In this document: positions 38,025 through 48,128 of the stretch, in pieces
How the letters are laid out: every line of letters begins with the position of its first letter
How positions within the stretch are numbered: the first letter of the stretch is position 1
From: Acidimicrobiia bacterium
GTDB taxonomy: Bacteria > Actinomycetota > Acidimicrobiia > Acidimicrobiales > Poriferisodalaceae
Assembly (NCBI GenBank): GCA_022827265.1
Contig: JAJDTF010000091.1
Location: 44,830 to 108,829 of the forward strand
Reading direction: 5' to 3'
DNA length: 64,000 nt
Notes under the pieces: generated by a model
Database searches by the model: none
What the model saw: the letters and a program-made list of their open reading frames with translations, nothing else
What the model was told of the DNA's origin: nothing
Position numbers and translations under genes: made by a program

Positions 38025-38905
38025 CGTTCTGCCTCTGGAGGCTCGCGATCCACGATCACCGGCTCGGCGACGTTGGGCTCGTAGAGCAGCACCTGTACCC
38101 AGCGAAGGCGCTCAAGATCCGCAGCAGGGTGCACTGTGACCCGCTGCGCGCCCCGCACCGCATCCGGTTCGACGTCGGTGACCGTGCCCACCAGCATTCC
38201 TGCGGGGAATGTGCTGCCCTCAAAGCCGCTCGTCACCACGGTTTCCCCGGGGATGACGACAGTCTCCAGCTCGATATAACTCACATCCAATTCGCGTCGC
38301 GGCCCCAGTCCCGAGGCCAAGCCGCCGTCACCGGATCGGACGATGCGCACCCCGACATCGAAGTTCGGATCGGTGAGCAGCTCCACGCTCGCCCAGGAAG
38401 GGTTCACCTCCACGACCCGTCCGATCAACCCATCGCCGCTCTCCACTGGCATGCCCTGGCGAATGCCGTCGCGGCTGCCTCGGTCCAGGAGAATCGTGCG
38501 TTCAAAGTTCGACACGGGCGCATCGATGACCCGCGCGGTGACACGCGGAATCGCGCGGACTACATCTCGGGCATCCAAGAGAGCAAGCAGTTCTTGGCGG
38601 TCCCGTTCAAGCTCGCCGACCCGAAGAACTGATGCACGCGCCTGGGCCAGCTCTCCTCGTAGTTGCGCGTTCTCTGTCTCAAGTTCGTCGAAGCCAATCA
38701 AGCCCTGCCACGCATTGCGAATAGGACCGGTCACCCAGTCGCCGAATCGCCGCACCGGTCCCAGCACCTCCTGCGCTGCGCCGCGGGCAGTGTCGAGCAC
38801 ACCGCCCGAACCACGTGCGTCGAGCGTGAGCAATGCAATGGCCGTCACAACGAGCAGGGCCAAACGGAGCCAAGTGCGTCTCCGAATGCCGGCGCGGCGG
38901 GCCAC
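38021..38905 (-). CDS. mreC: Rod shape-determining protein MreC
   Basis: A 294-residue bitopic protein: a single N-terminal membrane helix (LRLALLVVTAIALLTL), a coiled-coil region (about residues 70-110, ELETENAQLRGELAQARA) and a beta-rich periplasmic domain with GLIGRVVEVNPSWASVELLT and LVGTVTDVEPD. It links MreB filaments to PBP2/RodA. It lies 11 nt after mreB. Confidence 0.94.
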   Translation of the reverse strand: MARRAGIRRRTWLRLALLVVTAIALLTLDARGSGGVLDTARGAAQEVLGPVRRFGDWVTGPIRNAWQGLIGFDELETENAQLRGELAQARASVLRVGELERDRQELLALLDARDVVRAIPRVTARVIDAPVSNFERTILLDRGSRDGIRQGMPVESGDGLIGRVVEVNPSWASVELLTDPNFDVGVRIVRSGDGGLASGLGPRRELDVSYIELETVVIPGETVVTSGFEGSTFPAGMLVGTVTDVEPDAVRGAQRVTVHPAADLERLRWVQVLLYEPNVAEPVIVDREPPEAER

Positions 38906-38916
38906 AGCCGGGGGCG

Positions 38917-39975
38917 TCAGCGCCCCTCAGTGGAGGAGTACAGCACTCCGTGGAGCACGTCGAACTCTTCGAGCGTCTGGCCTGAACCGCGCACGACGGC
39001 AAACAGCGGCTCCTCCGCGATGTGGACTGCAACGCCGGTCTCCGAGCGCAGTCGATCCGGCAGGCCGCGCAGCATTGCCCCGCCGCCCGCAAGCGTGATG
39101 CCGTAGTCCATGACATCGGCTGCCAACTCCGGCGCCGTGTCATCGAGCGTCGCTTTCACCGAATCGACAATGGCACTGACCGGCCCCGCGATCGCTTCGC
39201 GTATCTCCAGGCTGTCGACGCTGACCGACTCAGGCAGCCCGCTGACCATGTCGCGGCCGCGGACCTCGGCATAGATCTCCTGCTGCAGCGGCCACGCCGA
39301 CCCCAATGCGAGCTTGATCTCCTCCGCAGTGCGCTCGCCCACCACCAGACCGTGCTCCTTCTTGACGTGAGCGCTGATCGATGCGTCGATCATGTTGCCG
39401 CCGATGCGAGCCGAGCGAGCCGTCACGATGCCGCCGAGCGAGATCACGGCCACTTCGGTGGTGCCGCCGCCGATGTCGACGATCATGCTCCCCTGCGCCG
39501 ATTGCACCGGCAGCCCGGCGCCGATCGCCGCGGCCATGGGCTCCTCGATGATGTACGCGCGGCGTGCGCCCGCGTATTCGGCGGCTTCCTGCACCGCGCG
39601 CTGCTCCACCCCGGTGATCCCCGATGGCACGCAGATCACCATGCGCGGCTTGGGCCAGCGCGTCTGGCTGACCTCGTTGATGAAGTGCCGGAGCATCTTC
39701 TCGCAGATGTCGAAGTCGGCGATCACACCGTCCTTGAGGGGGCTGATCGCAGTGATGTTGCCAGGAGTCCGACCGATCATCCGTTTGGCTTCGAGGCCGA
39801 CGGCCAGCGAGTTGCCAGTCATGGAGTCGACAGCGACCACCGAGGGCTCATTGAGCACGATTCCCCTGCCGCGGACGAAGACGATCGTGTTCGCAGTTCC
39901 GAGGTCGACCGCAATGTCCCGGCCGCCGAACACCGATCCGCGCCGACGGGGTCGGGGTGAGCCGTTGGACGCCAT
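38917..39975 (-). CDS. mreB: Rod shape-determining protein MreB
   Basis: A 352-residue bacterial actin. DLGTANTIVFVRGRG (phosphate 1), MIVDIGGGTTEVAVISLGGI (phosphate 2) and GGGAMLRGLPDRL (adenosine region) are all intact. The N-terminal ASNGSPRPRRRGSVFGGRD is a slightly extended basic lead. ATG overlaps the ndk stop by one base (TGATG). Presence of a full mre operon suggests rod-like lateral growth, unlike pole-growing actinobacteria that lack mreB. Confidence 0.96.
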   Translation of the reverse strand: MASNGSPRPRRRGSVFGGRDIAVDLGTANTIVFVRGRGIVLNEPSVVAVDSMTGNSLAVGLEAKRMIGRTPGNITAISPLKDGVIADFDICEKMLRHFINEVSQTRWPKPRMVICVPSGITGVEQRAVQEAAEYAGARRAYIIEEPMAAAIGAGLPVQSAQGSMIVDIGGGTTEVAVISLGGIVTARSARIGGNMIDASISAHVKKEHGLVVGERTAEEIKLALGSAWPLQQEIYAEVRGRDMVSGLPESVSVDSLEIREAIAGPVSAIVDSVKATLDDTAPELAADVMDYGITLAGGGAMLRGLPDRLRSETGVAVHIAEEPLFAVVRGSGQTLEEFDVLHGVLYSSTEGR

Positions 39976-40463
39976 CAGCCGCTTGCCTCACTGATCGACG
40001 CAGCGCTCTCGGCTGCGCCGTTGCTCCCTGTGGTACTGGATTGCGCGAGCGACGGGAAGAACAGCGCGATCTCCCGCTGAGCAGAGGCTTCGCTGTCGGA
40101 TCCGTGCACGAGATTCTCGGTCGGCGACAGCCCGTAGTCGCCCCGGATAGTGCCCGGCGCTGCCGAAGCGGGATTGGTGGCGCCCATGAGGGTGCGCACC
40201 ACGGCGAACACGTCGTCGCCTGCGTCGGCGGGACCTTCGAGCACTATGACCACCGATGGCGAGCGCGTGATGAACTCCAGCAGCGGGGCGTAGAAGCTCT
40301 TGCCGGCGTGTTCGGCGTAGTGCTGCTCGGCCGTGTCGCGCTCGATGACCCCGTGCTCCAGGGCCGCGATGGCGAGCCCCTTGCGCTCGAACCTGCCCAG
40401 TATCTCGCCGACGAGGCCGCGCTCGACAGCGTCGGGCTTGCAGATCACCAGCGTTTGCCGCAT
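39975..40463 (-). CDS. ndk: Nucleoside diphosphate kinase
   Basis: A 162-residue NDK, equilibrating nucleoside di- and triphosphates. [19 protein letters not shown] and the phospho-His segment ENLVHGSDS are intact. The usual protein is about 136-150 residues; here a Ser/Ala-rich C-terminal tail ([16 protein letters not shown]) adds about 20. GGGAGA 6 nt before the ATG acts as ribosome binding site. Coupled to mreB by a 1-nt overlap. Confidence 0.96.
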   Translation of the reverse strand: MRQTLVICKPDAVERGLVGEILGRFERKGLAIAALEHGVIERDTAEQHYAEHAGKSFYAPLLEFITRSPSVVIVLEGPADAGDDVFAVVRTLMGATNPASAAPGTIRGDYGLSPTENLVHGSDSEASAQREIALFFPSLAQSSTTGSNGAAESAASISEASG

Positions 40464-40525
40464 CGCTGTCTCCCTCGGCCTGGCTCGCGTCGTGGCGCGA
40501 TGCGCCGTCGGCTGCGCGTCCGAGG

Positions 40526-41950
40526 CTAATGCGGGTCAACCCCCAGAAGTCGCCGCGCTTCAGCGGCAACGTACAGCGAGCCGCTCACCACCACGATCCC
40601 ATCGGAACCGGCCCGCTCAGAGGCGGCCTGCACAGCTTCCGGAACGTCGGCTGTGCTGATGATCTCGGGCGGGTGCCGATGGCCTGTGGTCTGCCTGTCA
40701 GCACCCACAACAGCTTCCACGGCCGCAGCAATGTCCGCAGGCGGCAGGGCGCGCGGCCAGTCGGCTGCGGTGGCTACTACTGCGTCGAACTGGTCGAGGC
40801 CGAGTGCTTCGCAGAACGCACCGGGGTCGTGCGGCCTGTTCGCTCCGATGACGAGCACCCTGGCGCTGTCGGCACCGTCCGAATCGACTAGCAGCGACTC
40901 TGCCAGCGTCTCGCGTAATGCGGCGGCGCCAGCGGGATTGTGGGCGCCGTCGATGACAACAGTGGGGTGGCGGGCGGCGATCTCGAAACGGGCTGGGAGC
41001 GAGATATCGCCGAACGCGGTGGCGATCACGTCGTCGTCGAGGCTGCGACCGAAGAACGCCTCGACTGCGGTGATCGCGGTGGCGATATTCGTCGCTTGGT
41101 GGGCGCCGTGCAGCGGCACGAAGAGGTCCGTGTGCTCTGCGAACGGGGTGCGGATCGTCACCTGCTGGCCGCCTACAGCGAGCCGGCGGTGAGCGACGTC
41201 CCAGTCGACGCCGCGCCGCCACAGCTCGGCCTCCGCCTGCCTGGCTGCGGCAGCCACGATGTCGCTGAGCTCGGGTGCCGTCTCGCCGCAGACGACGGTC
41301 GCCCCAGCGGAGATGATCCCTGCCTTCTCCTGAGCAACGTCTGCCAGCGTGGGCCCGATGATCTCGAGATGGTCGGCACCCACATTGGTGATGACCGCAA
41401 CCGCGGCATCCACCACATTGGTCGCATCCCAGCGTCCGCCCATGCCGACTTCGATCACGTTGACATGCGCCGCGGAGGCAAACCAGTTGTACGCGGCCGC
41501 GGCCATCACCTCGAAGTAGTTCGGCCGCTCGCCGCAGCGCTCGATCACCATCGGCTCGAAGACGGCGATCTCGCTGATCGCCATCGTGAACGAGTCGTCG
41601 TCGAGCGGCTCGTTGGCCACTGCGATCCTGTCATTGACACGGTTGATGTGCGGCGAGGTGTAGCTGCCCGCAGCGAGGCCGCACGCCCCGAGCAGTGCTA
41701 CGGCTAGCCGTGCCGTGCTGCCCTTGCCGTTGGTTCCGGTGATGTGAATGGCCGGCACGTTGTCCTGCGGGTCGCCGAGGACACCCATCAGCGTCCACAT
41801 GCGGTCGAGCGTGGGCGGTGTCGCCTCAGGACTGCCGAGCAGACGCTCGAGGTCGATGTGGGAATCCAACCAGTCGACGGCGGCCTCGTAGTCGCGCAGC
41901 GGGCCAGCTGCTGATGCTGGCGGCCCGGAGTCTGGCGGCCCAGGGTTCAA
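40526..41950 (-). CDS. folC: Folylpolyglutamate synthase / dihydrofolate synthase
   Basis: A 474-residue Mur-ligase-fold enzyme adding glutamate to folates. [13 protein letters not shown] (P-loop), [27 protein letters not shown] and [14 protein letters not shown] are diagnostic. It starts with TTG 41950, overlapping the clpX stop as TTGA, an uncommon start justified by tight coupling. The first 25 residues are a Pro/Gly/Ala-rich variable lead. Confidence 0.94.
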   Translation of the reverse strand: MNPGPPDSGPPASAAGPLRDYEAAVDWLDSHIDLERLLGSPEATPPTLDRMWTLMGVLGDPQDNVPAIHITGTNGKGSTARLAVALLGACGLAAGSYTSPHINRVNDRIAVANEPLDDDSFTMAISEIAVFEPMVIERCGERPNYFEVMAAAAYNWFASAAHVNVIEVGMGGRWDATNVVDAAVAVITNVGADHLEIIGPTLADVAQEKAGIISAGATVVCGETAPELSDIVAAAARQAEAELWRRGVDWDVAHRRLAVGGQQVTIRTPFAEHTDLFVPLHGAHQATNIATAITAVEAFFGRSLDDDVIATAFGDISLPARFEIAARHPTVVIDGAHNPAGAAALRETLAESLLVDSDGADSARVLVIGANRPHDPGAFCEALGLDQFDAVVATAADWPRALPPADIAAAVEAVVGADRQTTGHRHPPEIISTADVPEAVQAASERAGSDGIVVVSGSLYVAAEARRLLGVDPH

Positions 41951-43212
41951 GATGCGCGGCGCGTCACGGTTGAACGGGGGACCAGCGTCGGGTTCACCTT
42001 GTCCAGCACCACGTTCCGGTCGACGATGCAGCGAGCGACGTCGTCGCGGCTCGGCAGGTCGTACATCAACCCCAGCAGCACCTCTTCGAGGATGGCTCGA
42101 AGTCCCCTGGCGCCGGTGTTGCGCAGCATCGCCTGATCCACGATTGCCTCGAGCGCATCGGAGGTGAATTCGAGCTCAACGTCGTCGAGTTCGAACATCC
42201 GGCGGTACTGGCGGACCAGGGCGTTCTTCGGCTCAGTGAGGATGCGCCGCAGTGCATCGGGACCCAGCGGGTCGACGACGCCCACCACCGGGAGCCTGCC
42301 GATGAACTCGGGTATCAGGCCGAAATGCCGCAGATCCTCTGGCAGCACGTCCGGCAGGATGTCGAGCGCGGAGCTGTCCGTGGCGTTGCGCAGCGTTGCC
42401 CCGAAGCCGACGCCGCGCTCGCCGACACGGTCGGCGATGAGGCGCTCGAGCCCGTCGAACGCTCCCCCGCAGATGAACAGCACGTTGCTGGTGTCGATCT
42501 GCAAGAACTCCTGGTGCGGGTGCTTGCGGCCGCCCTGCGGGGGCACCGATGCCACGGTGCCCTCCAGGATCTTGAGCAGCGCCTGCTGGACACCCTCGCC
42601 CGAGACGTCGCGGGTGATCGATGCATTCTCAGCCTTGCGTGCGATCTTGTCGATCTCGTCGATGTAGACGATCCCGGTCTCGGCACGCTTCACGTCGAAG
42701 TCCGCTGCCTGCAACAGCTTCAGCAAGATGTTCTCGACGTCCTCGCCCACGTAGCCGGCCTCGGTGAGCGCGGTGGCATCGGCGATGGCGAACGGCACGT
42801 TGAGCATGCGCGCCAGCGTCTGCGCCATCATCGTCTTGCCGCAGCCGGTGGGGCCGATCAGCAGGATGTTCGACTTGGCTATCTCGACATCTTCAGCCGC
42901 GCCCGGGCCGGAAGGCTCGAGGCGCATGCGCTTGTAGTGGTTGTAGACAGCTACCGAGAGGATCGTCTTGGTCCTGTCCTGGTCGATGATGTAGTCGTCG
43001 AGGAACGCGAAAATCTCACGAGGCTTGGGCACCGCTTCGAACGGCGTCTCGGTCGTCGTCTCGATCTCGTCGTCAATGATCTCGTTGCACAGGTCGATGC
43101 ACTCGTCGCAGATGTAGACACCCGGGCCCGCGATGAGCTTGCGCACTTGCTTCTGGGACTTGCCGCAGAACGAGCACTTGAGCAGTTCACCTCCCTCGCC
43201 GAACTTCGCCAC
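41947..43212 (-). CDS. clpX: ATP-dependent Clp protease ATP-binding subunit ClpX
   Basis: A 421-residue AAA+ unfoldase that feeds ClpP. The N-terminal zinc finger (CSFCGKSQ...CDECIDLC), Walker [13 protein letters not shown] (about residue 120), GYVG pore loop, Walker [12 protein letters not shown], and the [13 protein letters not shown] region are complete. GTG 43212 is chosen because GGAGG lies 6 nt upstream and the zinc finger follows at once. It heads the minus-strand run, and is divergent from tig-clpP instead of following clpP, the usual order. Confidence 0.97.
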   Translation of the reverse strand: MAKFGEGGELLKCSFCGKSQKQVRKLIAGPGVYICDECIDLCNEIIDDEIETTTETPFEAVPKPREIFAFLDDYIIDQDRTKTILSVAVYNHYKRMRLEPSGPGAAEDVEIAKSNILLIGPTGCGKTMMAQTLARMLNVPFAIADATALTEAGYVGEDVENILLKLLQAADFDVKRAETGIVYIDEIDKIARKAENASITRDVSGEGVQQALLKILEGTVASVPPQGGRKHPHQEFLQIDTSNVLFICGGAFDGLERLIADRVGERGVGFGATLRNATDSSALDILPDVLPEDLRHFGLIPEFIGRLPVVGVVDPLGPDALRRILTEPKNALVRQYRRMFELDDVELEFTSDALEAIVDQAMLRNTGARGLRAILEEVLLGLMYDLPSRDDVARCIVDRNVVLDKVNPTLVPRSTVTRRAS

Positions 43213-43250
43213 GTTGCACCTCCCTCCTGCGAATGAGCTTGCCGACTCTT

Positions 43251-43262
43251 GCACACCTGTGC
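43251..43262. promoter_or_regulatory. Palindrome upstream of clpX
   Basis: GCACACCTGTGC is a 12-bp palindrome with a 2-bp centre, 39 bp upstream of the clpX GTG in the 213-bp clpX/tig gap. It may be an operator for divergent control of the Clp genes. No known heat-shock or ClgR operator is recognised with confidence. Confidence 0.35.
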
Positions 43263-43398
43263 GACACCGGGGCGTACACCCGAGTCGTCCGCCAAGGATG
43301 GCACAGCACGAGCGATAACACATGATGCGTTGGGCTGCGGCAGAGGTGGCACGACACATCGCAACGAGGCGTTGCAGCTGACATCGAAGGGGGCTTTG

Positions 43399-43416
43399 CC
43401 GGCGCGCCGGTAGGCT
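43399..43416 (+). promoter_or_regulatory. Palindrome abutting a -10-like box before tig
   Basis: The perfect 12-bp palindrome CCGGCGCGCCGG (43399-43410) is directly followed by TAGGCT, a TAnnnT box 9 nt before GTG 43426 of tig. It is placed where a repressor could cover the promoter of tig-clpP. Confidence 0.35.
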
Positions 43417-43425
43417 CCGCGCTTC

Positions 43426-44985
43426 GTGAAGACGACGCTGACGCCGCTTGATCCAGCGGATTTCATCGGGCCCGCGCCAGTTACTGAACCTGATCCGTCC
43501 CGACTCGACGACGCGTCGGCGGGCGACGACGCCGGGAGCGCAAGCGCCGAGGATGCCCCCGGCTCGGTCGGCGAGGACAATCCCAGCGACGGCGACGTCA
43601 CGAATGAGCGGTTCATCGGACCCCGTGTCAAGCTGACCGTCGAGGTTGACGCCGAGACATTCGACGCCGACGTCGAGGCTGCGTTCCGCAAGCTTGCTCG
43701 CGAGGTGCGCATTCCGGGTTTCCGCCCGGGCCGGGCACCCCGTCGCGTGCTGGAGTCGCACTTCGGATCCGAGATCGGTCGGGCTCAGGCGCTGGAAGAA
43801 GCGGTGCCCCGCTATTACGCCGAGGCGGTGCGTGACAACCACGTCGACGTCGTGAACCAGCCAGAGCTGGAGCTCACCCTCGACGGCAGCGACGGGCCGG
43901 TGGCGTTCGAAGCGACCGTCGAGATCCGGCCGGTGGTGTCCGTCTCGGGCTACGAGGATCTGCAGATCGAGATTCCCAGCCCCGAGCCGACCGACGAGGA
44001 GATCGACATCCGCATCGACGAGACGCGCCGCCAGTTCGCCGATATCGCCGAGGTGGATCGTGCCGCTGCGCAAGGCGACCGCGTCACGATTGACATCGAG
44101 GGATCCGTGAAGGGCGAACCGCTCCCCGGCCTCTCAGCGCAGGACTATCTCTACGAGGTCGGCAGCGGCGGCATCGTTCCGGAGGTCGACGAGCACCTGA
44201 CCGGCAGCGAGGCCGGCGCCGACTTGTCGTTCAGCGCGCCGCATCCGGTGCAACCGGAGATGGAGATCGACTTCGAGATCACCGTCAACACGGTGTCGGA
44301 GCTGGTGTTGCCCGAACTCAACGACGACTGGGTCGACGAGAACACCGAGCACGACAGCGTCGCCGAATTGCGCGAGGCCACCACCCGTCAACTGGGCTTC
44401 GGCCGCATCATGCAGGCCAACATGGTGCTGCGGGATGAGGCGCAGAAGCAGATTGCGGACCTCGTGGAGGGACCAGTGCCTGATGCCATGGTCAGTGAGG
44501 CGATCGCCGACCGCATGCAGGAGCTGGGCAGCGGGCTGCAGCAGCGGAACATGACGATCGAGGAGTGGCTCGAGGCAACCGGTCAGGAGCCGGCATCGTT
44601 CATCGGAGAACTGCGAGACGACGCCGAGCGAGGCGTCCGTCTCGACTTGGCACTGCGCGCCGTGGCAGCGGCCGAAGCGCTGGAAGCCGACGACGATGAC
44701 ATCGACGGAGAGCTGGAGCGCATGGCGGCGACCGACGGCCGCAGCGCCGCCCAGCTACGCGAGGTCATCGCCGAGACCGACGGGCTCGCACACTTGACCT
44801 CAGCAATTTGCAAGAGCAAGGCGCTGCAATGGGCGATCGAGGCCGCCACACTCATCGGACCGGACGGCGACACCATCGAGCGTTCTGCGCTCGAACTTCC
44901 CACGGCTGACGATGCTGGGGGCGCCGAAGACACCGACGACGATCTTGACGGCACAGACTCTGACGACAGAGGGGACACACCGTGA
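43426..44985 (+). CDS. tig: Trigger factor
   Basis: A 519-residue ribosome-associated chaperone and prolyl isomerase. The ribosome-binding signature [19 protein letters not shown] is found at about residue 100, the FKBP-like domain at about 215-300, and the helical C-terminal chaperone arms follow. An acidic, probably disordered lead of about 60 residues ([20 protein letters not shown]) precedes the normal start, and the C-terminus is also acidic ([15 protein letters not shown]). An internal start near residue 58 was considered, but the lead has coding-like sequence. GTGA overlap couples it to clpP. Confidence 0.94.
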   Translation: MKTTLTPLDPADFIGPAPVTEPDPSRLDDASAGDDAGSASAEDAPGSVGEDNPSDGDVTNERFIGPRVKLTVEVDAETFDADVEAAFRKLAREVRIPGFRPGRAPRRVLESHFGSEIGRAQALEEAVPRYYAEAVRDNHVDVVNQPELELTLDGSDGPVAFEATVEIRPVVSVSGYEDLQIEIPSPEPTDEEIDIRIDETRRQFADIAEVDRAAAQGDRVTIDIEGSVKGEPLPGLSAQDYLYEVGSGGIVPEVDEHLTGSEAGADLSFSAPHPVQPEMEIDFEITVNTVSELVLPELNDDWVDENTEHDSVAELREATTRQLGFGRIMQANMVLRDEAQKQIADLVEGPVPDAMVSEAIADRMQELGSGLQQRNMTIEEWLEATGQEPASFIGELRDDAERGVRLDLALRAVAAAEALEADDDDIDGELERMAATDGRSAAQLREVIAETDGLAHLTSAICKSKALQWAIEAATLIGPDGDTIERSALELPTADDAGGAEDTDDDLDGTDSDDRGDTP

Positions 44986-45674
44986 CAGCCGAGTTCTCCG
45001 CAAGTTCGCATGACGCTCGCCGCCGTGGGGACCACAGCATCGAGCGGCACCGCACCATCAACTACCTGGTTCCCACCGTGGTGGAGCAGACCAATCGCGG
45101 CGAGCGCGCGTACGACCTGTACTCCCGGCTGCTCAAGGAGAACATCATCTTCCTGGGCACGCCCATCGACGACATCGTGGCCAACCTGGTGTGCGCGCAG
45201 ATGATCCATCTCGAGTCGGAAAACCCCGACAAGGACATCAACATCTACATCAACTCGCCGGGCGGCGACATCAGCTCGCTGTTCGCCATCTACGACACCA
45301 GCCAGTACATCCGCAACGACATCACCACGATCTGCCTGGGACAGGCGGCGTCGGCCGCCGCAGTGCTGCTGGCCGCGGGCACTCCGGGCAAGCGGATGGC
45401 GCTGCCCAATGCGCGGGTGCTGCTGCACCAGCCCTACGGGCAGGCGATGGGTCAGGCGACCGACATCGAGCTGGCGGCCCGGGAGATCGACCGTATGCGT
45501 GAGCGGCTCGAGCGGATCATTGCGCACCACACCGGCCAGGATCTTGAGCGCATCCACACTGATACGGAGCGTGACTTCATCATGGATGCCGACGCCGCCA
45601 AGGAATACGGGATCATCGACGAGGTGATCGCGAACCGCCAGGTGCTCGAAGACGGTCCGATCCGCGCCGCCTAG
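44982..45674 (+). CDS. clpP: ATP-dependent Clp protease proteolytic subunit
   Basis: A 230-residue serine protease. [20 protein letters not shown], the nucleophile region [15 protein letters not shown], the catalytic-His segment [14 protein letters not shown] and the Asp in [11 protein letters not shown] complete the triad. About 25 extra N-terminal residues are likely a processed propeptide. GTG 44982 overlaps the tig stop (GTGA). Actinobacteria usually have two clpP genes; only one is in this window. Confidence 0.96.
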   Translation: MTAEFSASSHDARRRGDHSIERHRTINYLVPTVVEQTNRGERAYDLYSRLLKENIIFLGTPIDDIVANLVCAQMIHLESENPDKDINIYINSPGGDISSLFAIYDTSQYIRNDITTICLGQAASAAAVLLAAGTPGKRMALPNARVLLHQPYGQAMGQATDIELAAREIDRMRERLERIIAHHTGQDLERIHTDTERDFIMDADAAKEYGIIDEVIANRQVLEDGPIRAA

Positions 45675-45719
45675 CGCGCGGTTTCTGGTACGCCCGCGTC
45701 CGGCGCTGCGGGTCCTGTC

Positions 45720-45771
45720 GCCGAACACCCCGCAGTCCTCGCAAGCTGCGGGCTGCGGGGCCCCGTTCGGC
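45720..45771 (+). terminator. Large hairpin after clpP
   Basis: GCCGAAC-A-CCCCGCAG pairs with CTGCGGGG-CCCC-GTTCGGC, giving 15 bp around a 17-nt loop, 46 nt after the clpP stop. It is a likely terminator for tig-clpP. The 342-bp gap up to 46016 holds this, the partial tRNA copy and tRNA-Gly. Confidence 0.6.
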
Positions 45772-45821
45772 GCCACCCACAGCGCCTCACTGGAGCGGGG
45801 CCGCCGCGACCAAGCCATAGG

Positions 45822-45904
45822 TCTGGAGCGGACGACGGGAATCACTGAGCCCCCGCAGCACACCATGTGCTGCCAGCATCATCAGCTCGGAAGGCTGAGG
45901 TTCT
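45822..45904 (-). pseudogene. Partial tRNA-Gly copy with an inserted hairpin
   Basis: The 3' part of the neighbouring tRNA-Gly(TCC) is repeated directly after its 3' end. Bases 45876-45904 match 45932-45960 (29 nt, one change) and 45822-45843 match 45904-45925. Between them, 6 nt of the T arm are replaced by 32 nt holding a perfect 8-bp hairpin, GCAGCACA-CCA-TGTGCTGC on the plus strand (45855-45873). The acceptor 5' half and D arm are missing, so it cannot form a tRNA. The anticodon stem-loop is kept with CTTCCGA. Confidence 0.7.
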
Positions 45905-45905
45905 C

Positions 45906-45980
<75 letters not shown>

Positions 45981-46016
45981 GGCGACGGCCGAGGGTAGCG
46001 GCGCGCGGAGGTCCGG

Positions 46017-47168
46017 TCAGTCGAGGTTGAACGGCAGCGGGGTCGTGGTGGCCGTTCGGTCGGTGCTGTCGAGCCTGACCTGCAGCTCGGTATCGGGCTC
46101 GAACCAAGGTGGGTCGAGCAGTGCTAGGCCGATGTTGGTGTTGAAGCGTGGCGAGCGTGCGAGGGCTCGCAGCGTGCCGACCGGGTGGCCGTCGGGGCTC
46201 TGCATCGAGCGTGGTGATCGCAGTGGTGACGCGGGGTCGCCTTCGATTACGAGACCGACGAGGCGTCGCTGGTTGCCCGACGCCCGTCGCGCCTGCAGCG
46301 CTGCCTTGCCGATGAAGTCGTGACCCGATCCGCTGCCGTCGACATCGTCCAGGTTGACGAAGCGGCCGATGCCTGCTTCGTCTGGGTCGGTGTCGGGATC
46401 GGTATCGCCACCGAATGACAGCAGGAAGCTCTCGATGCGCTCGGGGTTGTTCGGCGCGCCGACGCCGATTCCGAAGGGCTCACCTGCTTCCCACAGCAGG
46501 TCCCAGAGCTGCTCGCCTTTGGTGCCGTCCATCAGGAAGAGCTCAAAGCCGCCTTGGCCAGACCAGCCGGAGCGGCACACCACTACGGGGATGCTGTCGG
46601 TTGCGCTGCCGCCCTGGGGGCGGTGGTCGTGGCGGACGAAACGGAAGAAGCGGATGTCGCGTGCCCACTCCCCTAGTGCGGCGGCGACCACATCGTCGGC
46701 TCGGGGGCCCTGGATTGCCAGCGGCCAGACATCGGGCTCGGTGACCTCAACGTCGTAGCCGCCTTCGCCGGCCACCGCCCGTGCCCACAGCAGCACGTCG
46801 CTGTCGGCAATCGAGAGCCAGAACGTCGTCTCGTCGATGCGCAGCGCCATCGGGTCGTTCACCAAGCGGCCGTCGTGATCGCACATCGGCGCATAGCGGG
46901 CCGTGCCCACCGGCAGGTCGCGCAGATCCCGGGCGCAGAGGTAGGTCACCAACCGGTGGGCGTCCGCTCCGGCGATCTGCACCTGCCGTTCGCAGCCCAC
47001 ATCCCAGATCGCCGCCGCCTCGGTGAGCGCCCGGTATTCCGCCGCAGGGTCGTCTGTACCGATCGGCAGGACCGTGTGGTTGTACACCATCGCCTTGGTC
47101 ATTCCCGCTGCAGTGGCGCGGTCGGTGAACGGCGTAACCCTGGTGCGGGGACCGACGACCAGTTCCAC
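46017..47168 (-). CDS. DmdA-like aminomethyltransferase-family protein
   Basis: A 383-residue GcvT-fold protein. The start TRVTPFTDRATAAGMTKAMV and YNHTVLPIG, then WDVGCERQVQIAG, SIADSDVLLWARAVA, VEVTEPDVWPLAIQGPRADD and GAPNNPERIESFLLSFGGD closely follow dimethylsulfoniopropionate demethylase DmdA, which moves a methyl group to tetrahydrofolate. Several related, non-DMSP demethylases share these segments, so the substrate is uncertain. GTG 47168 follows the SDR stop by 6 nt. Third gene of a VOC-SDR-DmdA-like operon. Folate use fits folC and folE being nearby, though these are housekeeping genes. Confidence 0.82.
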   Translation of the reverse strand: MELVVGPRTRVTPFTDRATAAGMTKAMVYNHTVLPIGTDDPAAEYRALTEAAAIWDVGCERQVQIAGADAHRLVTYLCARDLRDLPVGTARYAPMCDHDGRLVNDPMALRIDETTFWLSIADSDVLLWARAVAGEGGYDVEVTEPDVWPLAIQGPRADDVVAAALGEWARDIRFFRFVRHDHRPQGGSATDSIPVVVCRSGWSGQGGFELFLMDGTKGEQLWDLLWEAGEPFGIGVGAPNNPERIESFLLSFGGDTDPDTDPDEAGIGRFVNLDDVDGSGSGHDFIGKAALQARRASGNQRRLVGLVIEGDPASPLRSPRSMQSPDGHPVGTLRALARSPRFNTNIGLALLDPPWFEPDTELQVRLDSTDRTATTTPLPFNLD

Positions 47169-47174
47169 GCGGCG

Positions 47175-48125
47175 CTAGCGGCCGAGCACCTGTAAGTGCC
47201 CCCGATCGCGCAGGCGCTCGATGAACGCTTCGGTGTACGCGTCTTCGGGGTCGGCCCGCACTGCTTGGTCGATGGCGTACGCGTCGTCTCCGACCAGGAT
47301 GCGCCACCGGCCCGCCAGCACATCGGACAGGATGATCTCCGCCGCTTGCGCGGCAGAGGTGGGTGCGTCGTCACGGAATCGGGTGTTTCGATCCTCGATC
47401 ATCGCTTCGACCTGCTCGTCGCTGAACGCATCGAGATCGACTCCCCGAGCCGCCATGTTCTTGCGGATGAGGGGGATGTCAACCCCGTGGGCGGAGAAGC
47501 TGTTCAGCGCGATCGACGTGCCGATGTGCCCCGGCATCACGACGTGGGCGCTGACATGCGGTGCGTGCAGGGCCAAATCAACTTGCAGCGCTTCGGTGAA
47601 GCCCTTCACCGCGAACTTGGCTGCGCAGTACGACGTGTGCGGCAAGCCGGGGCCGATCGTCGCCCAGAAGCCGTTGATGCTGCTGGTGTTGACCATGGCT
47701 CCCCCGTCGGAACGAACGAGCATGTCCATGAATGCCCGCGCGCAGTTGAGCACCCCGTGCCAGCACACGTCGAACGTCTTGTCCCAGGCGGCGCGCTGGT
47801 CGTCGATCACGAAGCTGCCCCCGCCGCCGACGCCGGCATTGTTGAACAGCAGGTTGATGTGGTCGGTGTCGTGCTGAGCGGCGACTTCCGCCGCAAACGC
47901 CGTCACGGCGTCCGCGTCGGTCACATCGCACTGGTGCGTGGTGATGCGCACCCCGCTCGAGCCGCTGGCGGCCATCTCCGCCGTGAGCGCAAGTTCCTCG
48001 GCATTGAGATCGCAGGCGGCAACATGCGCACCGGCCGCGGTGAGCTGGCGAACAAGCTCACGCCCCATGCCTGTGCCGCCGCCGGTCACCACCGCGATGC
48101 GGCCTGCGAGTTCAGTCACAGCCAT
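47175..48125 (-). CDS. Short-chain dehydrogenase/reductase
   Basis: A 316-residue classical SDR oxidoreductase. TGGGTGMGRELV (cofactor binding, residues 14-25), NNAGVGGGG, and the catalytic Ser-Tyr-Lys in NTSSINGFWATIG ... SYCAAKFAVKGF are intact. The acidic CDLNAEEL after beta 2 suggests NAD rather than NADP. It starts 3 nt after the VOC gene and ends 6 nt before the DmdA-like gene. Confidence 0.92.
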   Translation of the reverse strand: MAVTELAGRIAVVTGGGTGMGRELVRQLTAAGAHVAACDLNAEELALTAEMAASGSSGVRITTHQCDVTDADAVTAFAAEVAAQHDTDHINLLFNNAGVGGGGSFVIDDQRAAWDKTFDVCWHGVLNCARAFMDMLVRSDGGAMVNTSSINGFWATIGPGLPHTSYCAAKFAVKGFTEALQVDLALHAPHVSAHVVMPGHIGTSIALNSFSAHGVDIPLIRKNMAARGVDLDAFSDEQVEAMIEDRNTRFRDDAPTSAAQAAEIILSDVLAGRWRILVGDDAYAIDQAVRADPEDAYTEAFIERLRDRGHLQVLGR

Positions 48126-48128
48126 TGC

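Noticed and set aside
43213..44073. Long N-terminal extension of clpX
   Set aside because: It would run opposite tig; the GTG at 43212 has a strong Shine-Dalgarno and the zinc finger follows at once.
45822..45904. Second intact tRNA-Gly
   Set aside because: The 5' acceptor half and D arm are missing and the T arm is broken by an insertion, so no cloverleaf can form.
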